Assembly (NCBI GenBank): GCA_032622095.1
Contig: CP136062.1
Coordinates: 143,610,351 to 143,674,350 of the forward strand
Length of the DNA stretch: 64,000 bases
Source of the DNA: Siphonodentalium dalli
Taxonomy: Eukaryota > Mollusca > Scaphopoda > Gadilida > Siphonodentaliidae
Direction: 5' to 3'
The translations under genes were made by a program, and so were the position numbers. How positions within the stretch are numbered: the stretch's first letter is position 1; the number at the start of each line of letters is the position of its first letter. Below, one piece after another: positions 45,492 to 56,433 of the stretch. The notes below the pieces were generated by a model that saw nothing but the letters and a program-made list of their open reading frames with translations, had not been told where the DNA came from and did not search any database.

Positions 45492-45927
45492 TTAAAGGTC
45501 CTCAATCCGAATCAACAGTCCCCATATCATCAGATTCCAACAACAAGAAGATTTTTTGAAATGCCGCTTCAGTTGACAGAATCGATTAATTGCTCCAAAA
45601 AAAAAACTGCAGTCAATTATAGCATAAAATTGACAAAAACGTTTTGCTCAACGAATATTGCTGATTTGTCAAACATCTGACACACACACAAAAAAAACCA
45701 GTTGATTTTAGAATTATCCATCTTCATCTGCAATTTGGTCAGAAAAAGTATTCTCGTCTGCTGTTTGCTGGGCCACTAAAAAATTTAAATGATAGATTTA
45801 AAAAATCGGTATCTGATCACTGTGAGCTTTGATGTTGTGGGTTCCTCGACTTGAATCAAATATTTTTCACCTCCGAAGTAAAGGAAATAATAATCTGCGA
45901 GGGTTAATTTGGATTGAGTACCTTTAA
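45492..45927. mobile_element. TTAA-flanked MITE (piggyBac type), family 2, second copy
   Basis: The left end TTAA|AGGTCCTCAATCCGA and right end GGATTGAGTACCT|TTAA match the complete copy at 14814-15267, with a few changes. 436 bp. A G-poor A-run sits near 45598. Confidence 0.8.
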
Positions 45928-46539
45928 AATTGCAAAAATTAAATTAAAATAATTTTGCCTTGAAAATTGGTCGCTTGGCCAGATTCAACCTTCACCTGAT
46001 GATTGCATTTTGAAGAAATATAGTAAAATGTGCTATATGGCTAATATCGCTTAACTGGCGCCATGGATATTGGTCTGGAAATTAGAGAAATGTTAGAGGC
46101 AATATCTCACTCTGACCCATGTCTAACTGTGGCCCACATTCCTCTATATCTGGTGCTGCAACATATTCTCGTGCAAATAGGTTTATTTGTACCTGAATAT
46201 TCACATATGTTCATATTTTTTTTATTCATTTAAATTTGTTTAAATCAAAATTTAGAAAAACTAACGCCATTATACACTCTGCCAGGGCACCCTGAGTCAC
46301 CACACCAAATTTCGTTGAAATCTGGGCACCAAAAATTAACAAAGACATGTTGGCCCCTGAAACATGTATACATTTATTGATGGACGTGTCATGGGCTCTT
46401 CATACAGGATCGCGTTCATTATTTCGAAGGTTCCATATTCGCTATTCCAAAGGTTCTTATTCAGACATCGAAGGTTCGCTATTCTGAAGGTTTGCTATTC
46501 TGGGCGTATTTAACCAGAAAAGATGGACAACTCTAATAC
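45928..46539. other. Non-coding stretch with a short GAAGGTTCGCTATTC minisatellite
   Basis: At about 46414-46505 the words CGAAGGTTC, GCTATTC and AAAGGTTCTTATTC repeat with a period of about 17. The block at 46253-46320 matches 2387-2450 (ACTAACACCATT...GAGTCACCACACCAA) in diverged form. Confidence 0.5.
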
Positions 46540-46778
46540 CAAGTAGTTATTATTACCACGATTTTACAGTTATCCATCTTTATCTGGAAGACCGCCCATT
46601 TGACCTCGTCCTTCTGGCACGATCAGGCCCAGAAAAAAATAGCAAACTGAAAAGATCGATATCTAATTACTCTGAGCTTTGATGGGTGGGTTCCTCGACA
46701 CTAATCAAATATTTTTTTCCCCACCGAAACCAAGGAAGGAGTAATTTAGCAGCGTCTTATCGGATTGAGTACCTTTAA
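46540..46778. mobile_element. Truncated family 2 MITE
   Basis: The right end ATCGGATTGAGTACCT|TTAA (46775-46778) and the CTCTGAGCTTTGATGGGTGG block are shared with 14814-15267. The left terminal repeat is missing, so this copy is truncated. Confidence 0.7.
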
Positions 46779-47898
46779 GTTATTTCCTTCATAAAAATAA
46801 TCTTATGATAAAAAAAACCTCGCAAAACTTTAGAATATAGAATGAAACTTCAAAATAAAAGTTATAAAAACCTTCTGAATATCGAGGAATATAGAGAACC
46901 TTAATAAATGGGAATGGCGAAACTTCGGTATAATGAACCTTGGGATTAGCGAACCTTTGGACACAGGTGATGTCGCCGTCCTACGGTCCATACGTACTGG
47001 CGTGATCGTATATATCCCAAGTTGGCCAGAAATACAGGCACTCCTATGAAACATACATTTTTCATTTTATAGATGGACGTACGTGTTTTTGGGTTGTCCA
47101 TACGTACTGACGTAATCATATTAATAATCAGGCCGTTAATATATTTAGTATACCAGCCATGGTGCCATAAAACACATCTCATTTCTTATTTACGCTCAAA
47201 CGCAACGATATCACATCGCGTAATACAAAACTCCTGCTAATAACGGCGCGGCCATTTTTATAAGATCATGACGTCACCGCCTCACTTCGCGTTGCTGATC
47301 CAGTACAGATACTTATAAAGGCTATCACACTAAAATCATTTCGGCGTGTTTGTTTGTTATTCTGAGCAAAATCCAAGCAATCACAAACTATTGAAGACCA
47401 TATACATGTATTTTAAGCCAAGATTTTTTACGTTATAATTTTGAACAATTAATTTACGGCCAGTTAATGGTGGCACAACATTTGAATGTGACAATCTCGG
47501 ACAAACTCACATAACTTCTATACGTGCAAATATGGCAACCAAACAATCTTTTGCGAATTAAACTATAATTTATTAACAACATATAATCATTTATTGTTCA
47601 CAACAAACATTCAATCTGCTGTTTTATTTATTCTCATATATAAAAACAGAAAATCGTACGCAATACAGTTTAGCGTTAAACAGCAAAGTGAGGCCGTGAC
47701 GTCACGAACTATAAAGGGAGATAACATTTCTTTCAAAATGGCGGCGTCAAGTAACCTGCGTAATTGCTTGCGCTGGTTAGTTTGAGACACCGTATCTCCG
47801 CTCTTGTGTGGAGGTTTGCGTTGAAACTTTACACACGAACAGAGAACAGTTTACTTAATACACATGCCTGTTCGTTATGCGATAGTTTCCTTCCCTTT
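46779..47898. other. Non-coding stretch
   Basis: It begins with the GAAGGTTC-type minisatellite in reverse orientation (about 46865-46960). Two CCATACGTACTG(A/G)CGT words lie at 46988 and 47098. It may include a decayed TTAA element ending at 47900. No gene is called. Confidence 0.4.
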
Positions 47899-47991
47899 AA
47901 TCGAGAATCTTTTATCGAATGAGTTGCGGATGGCGCAAGGATATATTTCGCGAGAGCCGTCCGCAACGAGTTCGATAAAAGATTCTCGATT
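47899..47991. repeat. Hairpin element with orientation-fixed (T/C)GAG
   Basis: Arms AATCGAGAATCTTTTATCGA and its complement. The stem is broken only where TGAG (left) and CGAG (right) stand in the same orientation before TTGCGGA and TTCGATA. Same design as the hairpins at 17.8, 18.2 and 51.4 kb. Confidence 0.82.
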
Positions 47992-49809
47992 ATGATGCAA
48001 GTTGTGTTCTGTATTTATTCTACAACGTTCAGTCAGATAAGTTCAATCCATGAATGTCACCTCCGTTGTTATTATAGCTACCTTTATTGTGATTTAAGTC
48101 TGACAAATAACCAGTAATGGGATCACCGGAAGCGGATGATCGACGTAATGTACGTCATCTTTCTTGGCGACGTCAACAAGAATAGTTCCGGCTTGTATTC
48201 CACTAGAGGTATATACTAAATGCACTTATATATGTATTCAATGGCTGGGATTCCGCTGAATGCATGTGCCTCACGTCAATGGGTGTGGAATAAATGTATT
48301 TCTCTGTTAACCGTGCAGCGAATATGATATTTGTCAGCGTATACCTGCATGTCTGATGACTTTGCTAATTTGCACCTATGTTTTATTCAAATTGAATGGT
48401 ACACCTTTGATGATTTCGAGCAATATATAATAACAATTATTTGCATAAAACCCATAATGCCCGCCAATGTGATTTTTCTATCTTGTGTATTTATATGTAT
48501 ACATATGTATATAAGAGAATAGAATATGTATATTTTGTACATCTGCATGTATTTGGCCACCCCTATTTTGATAGCCAATGGGTGCATATTTAGACAGAGT
48601 ATTATACCCTATTCTATTCTGCTATAGAGCACTTATTGGTTATGACTGGCTTTGGATCAGTAATGGCATAACGCATTGAACATTGAACATATGCATCGAT
48701 CTGTATCAATTGGATCATTACAGAGTGGAGCATATCTATAATTATCTCAGGATAACTGAGATCATGTTCATTCTAACATTAACTGGATATGACACAATTT
48801 AAGGTCTATATATTAGGAAATATATTTTGTTGCTTAATATTTATCAAGTTAGTCAGGGGGGGGGGCCGTAAAAAAGTTGCGAGACGTGGGGGTCTTTTTT
48901 TTACATTTCAATATTTTTTACACCCACCCACCCTTTCTTGCTTTTTTTTTTCATAAAATTTTAGACACCCACCCCAAAACAACAAAGCTTTATGTTGGTC
49001 TCTTCTGTAAAAACGACCAACCGCTCTGTATTGATCCATTCTTTGAAAGACCAAACTAAATGTTACTTCCTGTTAACAAACATGTGCAAAATTGAACTCT
49101 AAGCAATCAACAAAGGTAGAATATTATGTGATTATATTGGTAAATTTATAACCCAGCCTATTCATCTGTGTGAGTACAGCTGGTGTGAGTAGGTGAAAAA
49201 TATGTTGAATCCCATGGAATGACAACAAAAAATAACTAGGGTCAGTGTTAGGGCCTATAGTAGAATAAAATATTACACAAAATTAAATTTATCTTTTTTT
49301 TCAGACATCAACCAGCATCAACTAGTAGGCCTAGAGCCTATAGTAATACCAAAAACGAAAATGTGCATATGAACCAGTGTACGAATTAACTTTTATGTAT
49401 GCCTGCATGACCACCGACCCGACCTCGCATTACGACTTAGAACTGGGCCTAAAATAATGCTTAACCCTTTGAGTTTGAACGTTGATGCCTTAAATTTAGT
49501 GCCAAATCCATATACACGGATGTATATTACTGAGATTAATTTGGACAACCAGAGCTGAAGAAATTCACACACATTCTGTACATGACCTTTATGTGTGCCT
49601 TCAAACTAGACCACCTTACATGCACATCATCTTATAAATATACAATAATTTTAAAGGGGCACTTTGATTATTGCGATATAACCAAGATGCGGGCCCCGTT
49701 GGTTCAGAGTGCCCAGATGAAGATAATTAATCGAGTGTGCTTCTCACAGTACGAGCTAACTGCATGGCCTCCTAATAGCTATAGCCTGATACCGGAGTAC
49801 GATGCGTAT
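47992..49809. other. Non-coding stretch
   Basis: No gene. A G-run (48857-48865) and CACCCACCC-rich patch at about 48917-48975 echo the patch at 60855-60905. A TTAA-AGGGGCAC start occurs at about 49651. Confidence 0.4.
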
Positions 49810-49883
49810 GTCTCTTTGGAAAGCAGACGAAATTCCTAAACGATGTACATATGTTAGGAATTTCGTCGGCTTTTCAAAGAGAC
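49810..49883. repeat. Hairpin element (74 bp)
   Basis: Arms GTCTCTTTGGAAAGCAGACG and its near-complement close on a TGTACATATG tip. Two mismatches. Confidence 0.8.
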
Positions 49884-50367
49884 AGGCTATTTGGTCATGC
49901 GTTTGTCACAACAGACCTGTTTCTTGCGTGCATGCATAATTCGTGTTTTATTGATAGTAATGATGAAAAGAGTAATGGCTTGTATTAATCGAATAATATA
50001 AATGAAGTTAGTTTGCCGCATCGTAATCAGGATGGACTTTATTTTACCTGCAGCTACGGACTGTTCATTCTTGAAAGTGCAGCCTATACTCGTATAGTAA
50101 AACTCGAAATTATGCTTTCAAGATTCATATCAAGGCGACGTCCAGACGCGGGATGTTGGTCAGTTTCTGTGCCGAGGCTAGGGACGTACATTAGCGATGG
50201 CGGGGTTGTTGACGGGGTGTCACGCGTGCAAATATATACATGTAGTGACATTAGCACTAACCTTTACTAATAAAAATAAATTGAGTTCGTGTGTCTGTCC
50301 GGAAAAAGGCGACAAAACGACTTAACCCCTCTGAAAATGTGGACATAGGGTCATATCATACACGTAA
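49884..50367. other. Non-coding stretch
   Basis: An 85-codon open frame at 50013-50270 has no recognisable domain. Nothing else is seen. Confidence 0.35.
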
Positions 50368-51300
50368 CCCGGGGATTAAGGGCGCTAATAATGTTTATGA
50401 CTTTGGCTATATATATGCGATCAAACGGAGTGGCAGATCAAAAAAAAAATCGAAATGTTTTTGAATTTGGGAATAGATTTTTACAATTTGTTTTGCTTCA
50501 TCCTATTTTATGGATGTTAGTGTTGAAGACTATTATAATATTTAAGGAAGGGGCAGTACTGTCAACAAATTTGGTATTTTGAAAAAAAATTGATTTTGAA
50601 GCCATTTTCACCAAGCTTGGTGTTATTTCTTTAAAATGGGGAATTTGAGCCTAAAAATAATATAATAAAAAAAATTCCCGGACCCCTGTGTCTTACATAT
50701 ATGTACTTTTAGTATTATGACCAATTTGTGCCAGGGGCCAGTGGTAGTACTATTCATGTGTGTTTCCGAATACGTTGTTCGAATAAATAGGATTATCATT
50801 ATTTGTGGCTGAGACATGAGAAGCTGCATAATTTGATAAATAAAACGCTATTTCAGAATGCATTTTAGCTCAAGCTGCTGAACATGAAAATTCAAGTTGA
50901 GATATTGCCAATTTTCCATGGGTTGGTATCCATCGCCAGTGGTTTCCGAACATAAGTACGTCCGTCGACAATTTCCATTGCCATGGCATAGGCTACAGGT
51001 TGTAACTTTGGTCGGATCATTATGAAATTAGGCATGACTGTTGGAATTGGTGACATATAGATTGGGAACGAGTCATTTTGTGGGCCAGTCGGCAAAAACA
51101 TGCCTCATATATCTCAAATTTCAATCTATATAGTATACGGGCTAGATTCCGCCATGCACCGAAAGCGTCAAAATGTGCGATATTAGCGCATGTTTCGGCG
51201 CGCCGAAAGCGACAAAACGTGCGCCGTAACGACGCACATTTTGTCGCTTTCGCCGCGTTACTAATGGCGCACTTTTTGTCGCTTTCTGCGCGTCGAAACA
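50368..51300. repeat. Segmental repeat flanking the fold-back nest, copy 1
   Basis: Begins CCCGGGGATTAAGGGCGCT. Matches 52107-52985 at roughly 90%, with several short indels. Its right part runs into the palindrome at 51109-51380. Confidence 0.88.
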
Positions 51301-51380
51301 TGCGTTAATATCGCACATTTTGTCGTTTTCGGTGGCGGCATCTAGCCCGTATACTATATATAGATTGAAATTTGAGATAT
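51109..51380. repeat. Palindrome built from repeated GCGACAAAATGTGCG words
   Basis: Outer arms ATATCTCAAATTTCAATCTA and its complement. Inside, CGAAAGCGACAAAA(T/C)GTGCG-like words occur about twice in one sense and three times in the other, centred near 51232. Total about 270 bp, GC-rich compared with its surroundings. Confidence 0.85.
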
Positions 51381-51544
51381 AGAGGATCTCAAACGAGTTA
51401 CTATTTTATACGGAATTTATCAACCGAGTTCACTAAATTCGATTTGAGCCGAGGTTTACCGAGGCTCAAATAGAATTTAGTGGACGAGGTTGATAAATTA
51501 CCTATAAAATAGAACGAGTTTGAGATACTTTTTATCACATGATC
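51381..51544. repeat. Fold-back element with orientation-fixed CGAG, copy 1
   Basis: Arms GATCTCAAA...TTTGAGAT enclose inner stems GAATTTATCAACC and CACTAAATTC. At three levels of the stem CGAG stands in the same orientation in both arms (AACGAGTT, ACCGAGTT/GACGAGGT, GCCGAGGT/ACCGAGGC). The right end is TTTATCACATGATCAT; the left terminal part is missing. Confidence 0.85.
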
Positions 51545-51685
51545 ATATAATCGCTAAAATTTTATCGAAAACAACAATTAACTGCAGCCAGCGATCATTG
51601 TCCCAAAGAGCAGCGTGACGTCATTGCACGCGACGATATTACACGTGTCTATTACGCTCGAATATTACATCGGAAAATAGTGCTA

Positions 51686-51862
51686 ATCATGTGATAAATA
51701 GAGGATCTCACATGAGTTCCTATTTTATACGGAATTTATCAACCGAGTTCACTAAATTCGATTTGAGCCGAGGTTTACCGAGGCTCAAATAGAATTTAGA
51801 GGACGAGGTTGATAAATTACGTATAAAATAGGACGAGTGTGAGATACCCTTTATCACATGAT
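51686..51862. repeat. Fold-back element with orientation-fixed CGAG, copy 2 (complete ends)
   Basis: Same as 51381-51544 but with both terminal repeats (ATCATGTGATAAA / TTTATCACATGAT). The outermost interruption is TGAG (left) against CGAG (right). Both copies are followed by ~140 bp with the TGACGTCAT word, giving a ~318 bp tandem unit. Confidence 0.88.
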
Positions 51863-52106
51863 CAAATAAACCCGAAGCAACGCGAAATACTCATCGAAAA
51901 CAACAATCATACACTACAGCGATCGCAAGTTATCTGAAGAACGCCGTGACGTCATCGCACGCGCTGATATTAAACGTGTCTATTACCGATAATTATGAAA
52001 CTGCTTTTATGGCCAAATTATGTGATAAATATGTTTCCTATATAATGGCGCCGAAAGCGCCATTAGGAAATGGTCCTAATAGTATTCCATACCAATGATA
52101 TTCCAA

Positions 52107-52985
52107 CCCGGGGATTAAGGGCGCTGATAATGTTTATAACTGTTGCTATATATAGGCGATCAAACGGACGGGCAGATCGGCAGATTTTTAAAAAATCGAT
52201 CATTTTTTGGAATTTGGGAATGGATTTTTAAAACTTGTTTTGCTTTATCCCATTTTATGGATGTTAGTTTTAAAGACTATTATACTATTTAACGAAGGGG
52301 CAGTCCTGTCAACACATTTGGTATTTTGAAAAAATTGTGATTTTGAAGCCATTTTCACCAAGCTTGGTGTTATTTCTTTAAAGTGGGGAATGTGACCCTA
52401 AAAATAATATAATAACAAAAAATTCCGGACCCCCAGGGACCCCTGTGTCTGATATATATGTACTTTTAGTATTATGACCATTTTGTGCCAGGGACCGGTG
52501 GTTGTACTATTCATTTGTGTTTCCGAATACGTTGTTCGAATAAATAGGATTATCATTATTTATGACTGAGACATGAGAAGCTGCATAATTTGATATGTAA
52601 GACTCTATTTCAGCATGCATTTTAGCTCAAGCTGCTGAACATGAAAATTCAAGTTGAGATATTGCCAATTTGCCATGGTTTGGTATACCCATCGCCAATC
52701 ACTGTGGTTTGCGAACATAAGTACGTCCGTCGACAATTTCCATTGGCATAGGCTACAGGTTGTAACTTTGGTCGGATCATTGTGAAATTTGCCATGACTG
52801 TTGACATTGGTAACATGTATAGATTGGGAACGAGTCATTTTGTGGGCCAGTCGGCAAAAACATGCATCATATATCTCAAATTTCAATCTATATAGTATAC
52901 GGTCTAGATTCCGCCATGCACCGTAACGACGCACATTTGTCGCTTTCGGCGCTTACTAATGGCACACTTTTTGTCGCTTTCGGCG
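52107..52985. repeat. Segmental repeat, copy 2
   Basis: Copy of 50368-51300. The left half of the GCGACAAAATGTGCG palindrome is deleted at about 52922, leaving a shortened right half. Confidence 0.88.
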
Positions 52986-53456
52986 CGCACCGAAAGCGCC
53001 ATTAGGAAGTGGCCATAATAGTATTCCATACAATTGATATTCTAATGCAATTATTATGCTGATCGCCTCATCATTCTTTGTGTCTGGCGAATTACAATTC
53101 ATGCTAATGGCAGACATTTGTATATGGCGCTATCACAACGATCATGACATTTGGAACTTATTCCCTTCCCTATATATTCCTTATTTTCAAAAATGTCGCT
53201 TTCGGCTGACTTGACGGCATGGGTGTGTGGCCCGCCCCAAATACCACATAGAAACACCCCGACCTCCACCCATCACCCCCCGCGGGGTGAAAATTGGGTA
53301 TGGACCATTTTCGAGAATGGTAAGGATTTCGACCGATTTAACGGAATGTGTGGGTGACCCGCCCTAAATACCACCTAAAAACACTCCTAGCCACCACGTA
53401 TCACCCCCGGGTGGTAGGCCTACCTCCCAACCCAAAACATATAATATATGGGAGGC
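52986..53456. other. Non-coding stretch
   Basis: Contains two diverged copies of a ~125 bp block (GTGGCCCGCCCCAAATACCAC near 53226 and GTGACCCGCCCTAAATACCAC near 53352). No gene. Confidence 0.5.
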
Positions 53457-54705
53457 CAAATTCACATTAATAATGAATTGCCACATATTGTGCTTAAGCG
53501 CAAATAGGGCATTTACGCTTAAGCGTAATTAAGCGCAATCAATTGCGCTTAAGCGTAATTGTGACTACTATCTAACCTACCCATAAACTATTAGCATGAC
53601 CTGGTGTATCACCTAGCAACACAAGATGAGCATTGGGCTAATTTTGACCTGTACTCAAACAGTCAAACTGTGAGTATGTGTTCAACAAGGAGAATCCCCT
53701 AATTACATATTATCAGCATCCCTCTATCAAAATAATTGATGTCGCCTTCCCGGAACTCTAGTAATGTTTTGTATGATGTTTTTAATGTATTTTTGCACAG
53801 ATTTTAGCCTTTACTATGGTAATATCCTACACATGCATGCGGTGTCACTGCATGAGGGCTTTCTTACCTCATACAGTAATGCTCTATTTAATCGACTTCT
53901 TAACCACAGCAGAATTATGGGTAACTTTTCAAGATTTAGTCGGAAATATGGCTTGTTGCCATTCATCGAAAAGCTCTCGAGAGCTTTCCGATGAATGGCA
54001 ACAAGCCATATTTCCGACTAAATCCTGAAAAGTTATCCATAATTTTGTTGTGGTTAAGGAGTCGATTAATTAGAGCATTACTGTATGGTTTACTTATTGA
54101 CTTAAATCAGGGGGGGGAACCCTATTTTCATATTATCAGCATCCCTGTAGCTGATCCCTGTCCAAAAAATGGTGTGTAATTACTGGAGCTTTGGTGTCTC
54201 AGTCCTGAAGCTCTAGTTTTTCTTATTAAATCAACAGCTCTTGCACAAATCTATAGTATTTCCATGATCATATAGTGTGAATGTGGTGTCACCGAGGGCT
54301 TGCTTCCCTCATATGGTGTGCCTGTATACTCGAAAATTTAAGAAAATCAATGTCGCCCCGACTAATACAGAAAGTAATGCTATTGCAAGTAGCCCCAACT
54401 AATATATACCGAAGATAATATAATGCTATCACGAATCGCTCCAACTAAAACAGAAGGTGAGACTATTGCGAGTCAGCCATTTTGATAAAGAAGTTGGGCT
54501 AGCTCCCTACCCATCCAAACCAATGAAACCAAGAAGTGACATGTCAATAGGAGTTAATGCTAAGTTATGGAGAAACCTATTTATTCACCAGGGGTGTTTT
54601 GTTACATATAACCATGAATTGCGCTTAAGCGCAATTAATTACGCTTAAGCGCAATGATTGCGCTTAAGCGCAATTGATTATTAAATATGAATTTGGCCTC
54701 CCATA
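53457..54705. mobile_element. TIR element with subterminal GCGCTTAAGCGC palindromes
   Basis: The ends TATGGGAGGCCAAATTCA and TGAATTTGGCCTCCCATA form an ~18-base inverted repeat. Just inside each end, the palindrome TTGCGCTTAAGCGCAA and shorter forms recur 3-4 times (53490-53565 and 54615-54675), as subterminal transposase-binding arrays often do. The 1.25 kb interior has no transposase. A nested hairpin lies at 53870-54087. Confidence 0.75.
53870..54087. repeat. Hairpin element (218 bp)
   Basis: Arms CATACAGTAATGCTCTA... and its complement, about 93% paired over ~105 bases. The perfect tip is AAGCTCTCGAGAGCTT. It is nested inside the GCGCTTAAGCGC element. Confidence 0.9.
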
Positions 54706-55477
54706 ATAATAGCTTACTAGAGACTGGGACTCATATAATATATAATAATATATTAGTCCCAGCTACATGTAGGTAGAAATGTGAACAGTAGACATCCTGA
54801 GATACAAACAATATATATTATTGATTGTTTGATTTTCCAACCAGTATTTAGTGGGGGAATGTGTTGTTTTTAGACCAACAGCAGTATATTCTTCTACTTT
54901 TGGTCCAAAGTTTGGTCGGAATGGATATCGGTTGAACAATTTAGGTTTAGAGGGTGTCAGGTTGGACATTTCAGTTGGAAATGTTTGAGGTACCATTTGG
55001 AAAATTCAACTGGGGGGGGGGGGGTGCAAAGTAGTATTTCGAGAACATTTGACTTTGGTCTGGTTCAAGGTACGTACATTTGAAAATGTCAATGGGGACC
55101 ATCTACATGTAGCCAGCTCCCCGGTTATAAGGTATAAGACACATTGGCTACATTGGATGCGACTAGAGATCTGCATTGGGGGGGGGGGGGGTCTCCAACG
55201 ATAACTTACTATTATTATCACAGCTCCCAGTTAGTGGCCAAGACATAAATGCTATTCTCTCCAGTCAATTATTTACCAGATCGACATACTTCTAAGTTAG
55301 GAATGAAATAGACAAGACAAGAGAAAAATGTAATCCTGTCCATTTTGGTCAATACATGTAGGCGATCACTACCATAAATATGGTAATACAATTTTTTGCC
55401 TCAAGGCGATATATCATATTTCTGAATGCCATGCTACATGTAACTAAATATGAAATGTTCCAGATACCATAAAATCT
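54706..55477. other. Non-coding stretch with G-runs
   Basis: A short hairpin, CTGGGACT...AGTCCCAG, lies at about 54725-54763; similar TGGGACTAATATA...TATTAGTCCCA words are at 55975-56012. G-runs are at 55013-55024 and 55179-55190. TTGGAAATG words recall the 30-35 and 40 kb repeats. No gene. Confidence 0.45.
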
Positions 55478-55970
55478 CTTACCGGTACTTATTCCGATCA
55501 GAGGGTCCCCATATAATCACATTCCAACAACAACATTTTTTGAAATGACGCTTCAGTTTTCAGAATCTAATAATTGCCCAAAAATAATGAAAAGCACCAT
55601 CAACTATAGTATAAAATTGCACAAAACCTGTTATTTATCAACATTTTGTTCAACGAAATTTTACCGGTTTGTCAAATATCTGACACAAAAAGCCACTTGA
55701 TTTTAGAGTTATCCATCTTTGCCCGCAATTTGGTCAATGAAATTCTTCTCGATGACTTTCTATTTTGCCGGTTTGTCAAATATCTGACACAAAAAGCCAC
55801 TTGATTTTAGAGTTATCCATCTTTGCCCGCAATTTGGTCAATGAAATTCTTCTCGTTGACTGTCTATTGGGCCACTATAATTAAAATAATAGATTTATAA
55901 CATCGATATCTGATCACTCTGAGCTGTGGTGGGTGGGTTCCTCGACTCGAATCAAATATTTTTTACTACA
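55478..55970. mobile_element. Degenerate family 2 MITE with internal tandem duplication
   Basis: Shares TTTTAGAGTTATCCATCTT and GGTGGGTTCCTCGACTCGAA with 14814-15267 and the 45.5 kb copy. The terminal repeats are lost. A ~104 bp segment starting CCGGTTTGTCAAATATCTGA is duplicated in tandem (55664 and 55768). Confidence 0.65.
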
Positions 55971-56433
55971 ATATGGGACTAATATATGTTATACATGTAT
56001 TAGTCCCAGCTACAATCAGTGAACCTGATGAATAATTTTAACAGCATCTGAAAATGAAAGAAACATCCCACACCTTGTCTACGATATAATGAAAGCCATA
56101 ATTGTAAATCAATCAGCTCTGCGTGTACCGGTATACATGTATATGTACACATATTGGACCCACATGAATTGCTATATTCTCCATGTTAATTTAAAACGAG
56201 CGCACCACTTTAACAAACTCATTATTGAGTATTATATCAATAGCGATGTGTTTGTTTAAAGTGGCAAGGTCATTTTAAATTTATACTCCTTTTAACATCA
56301 GTAGGCCTATACAATCATTCGTTGCATAACTTTCATTAAATTTTCCTAGTACTGAATATAAACAGTACTGGTACAATAACACTAGCAGTACTGGAACCGA
56401 CCATACTGTAGGTGTCTGGCCTGTTTATTACCT
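55971..56433. other. Non-coding stretch
   Basis: AT-rich with TACATGTA words. No gene or element besides the TGGGACTAATATA hairpin at its start. Confidence 0.4.
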
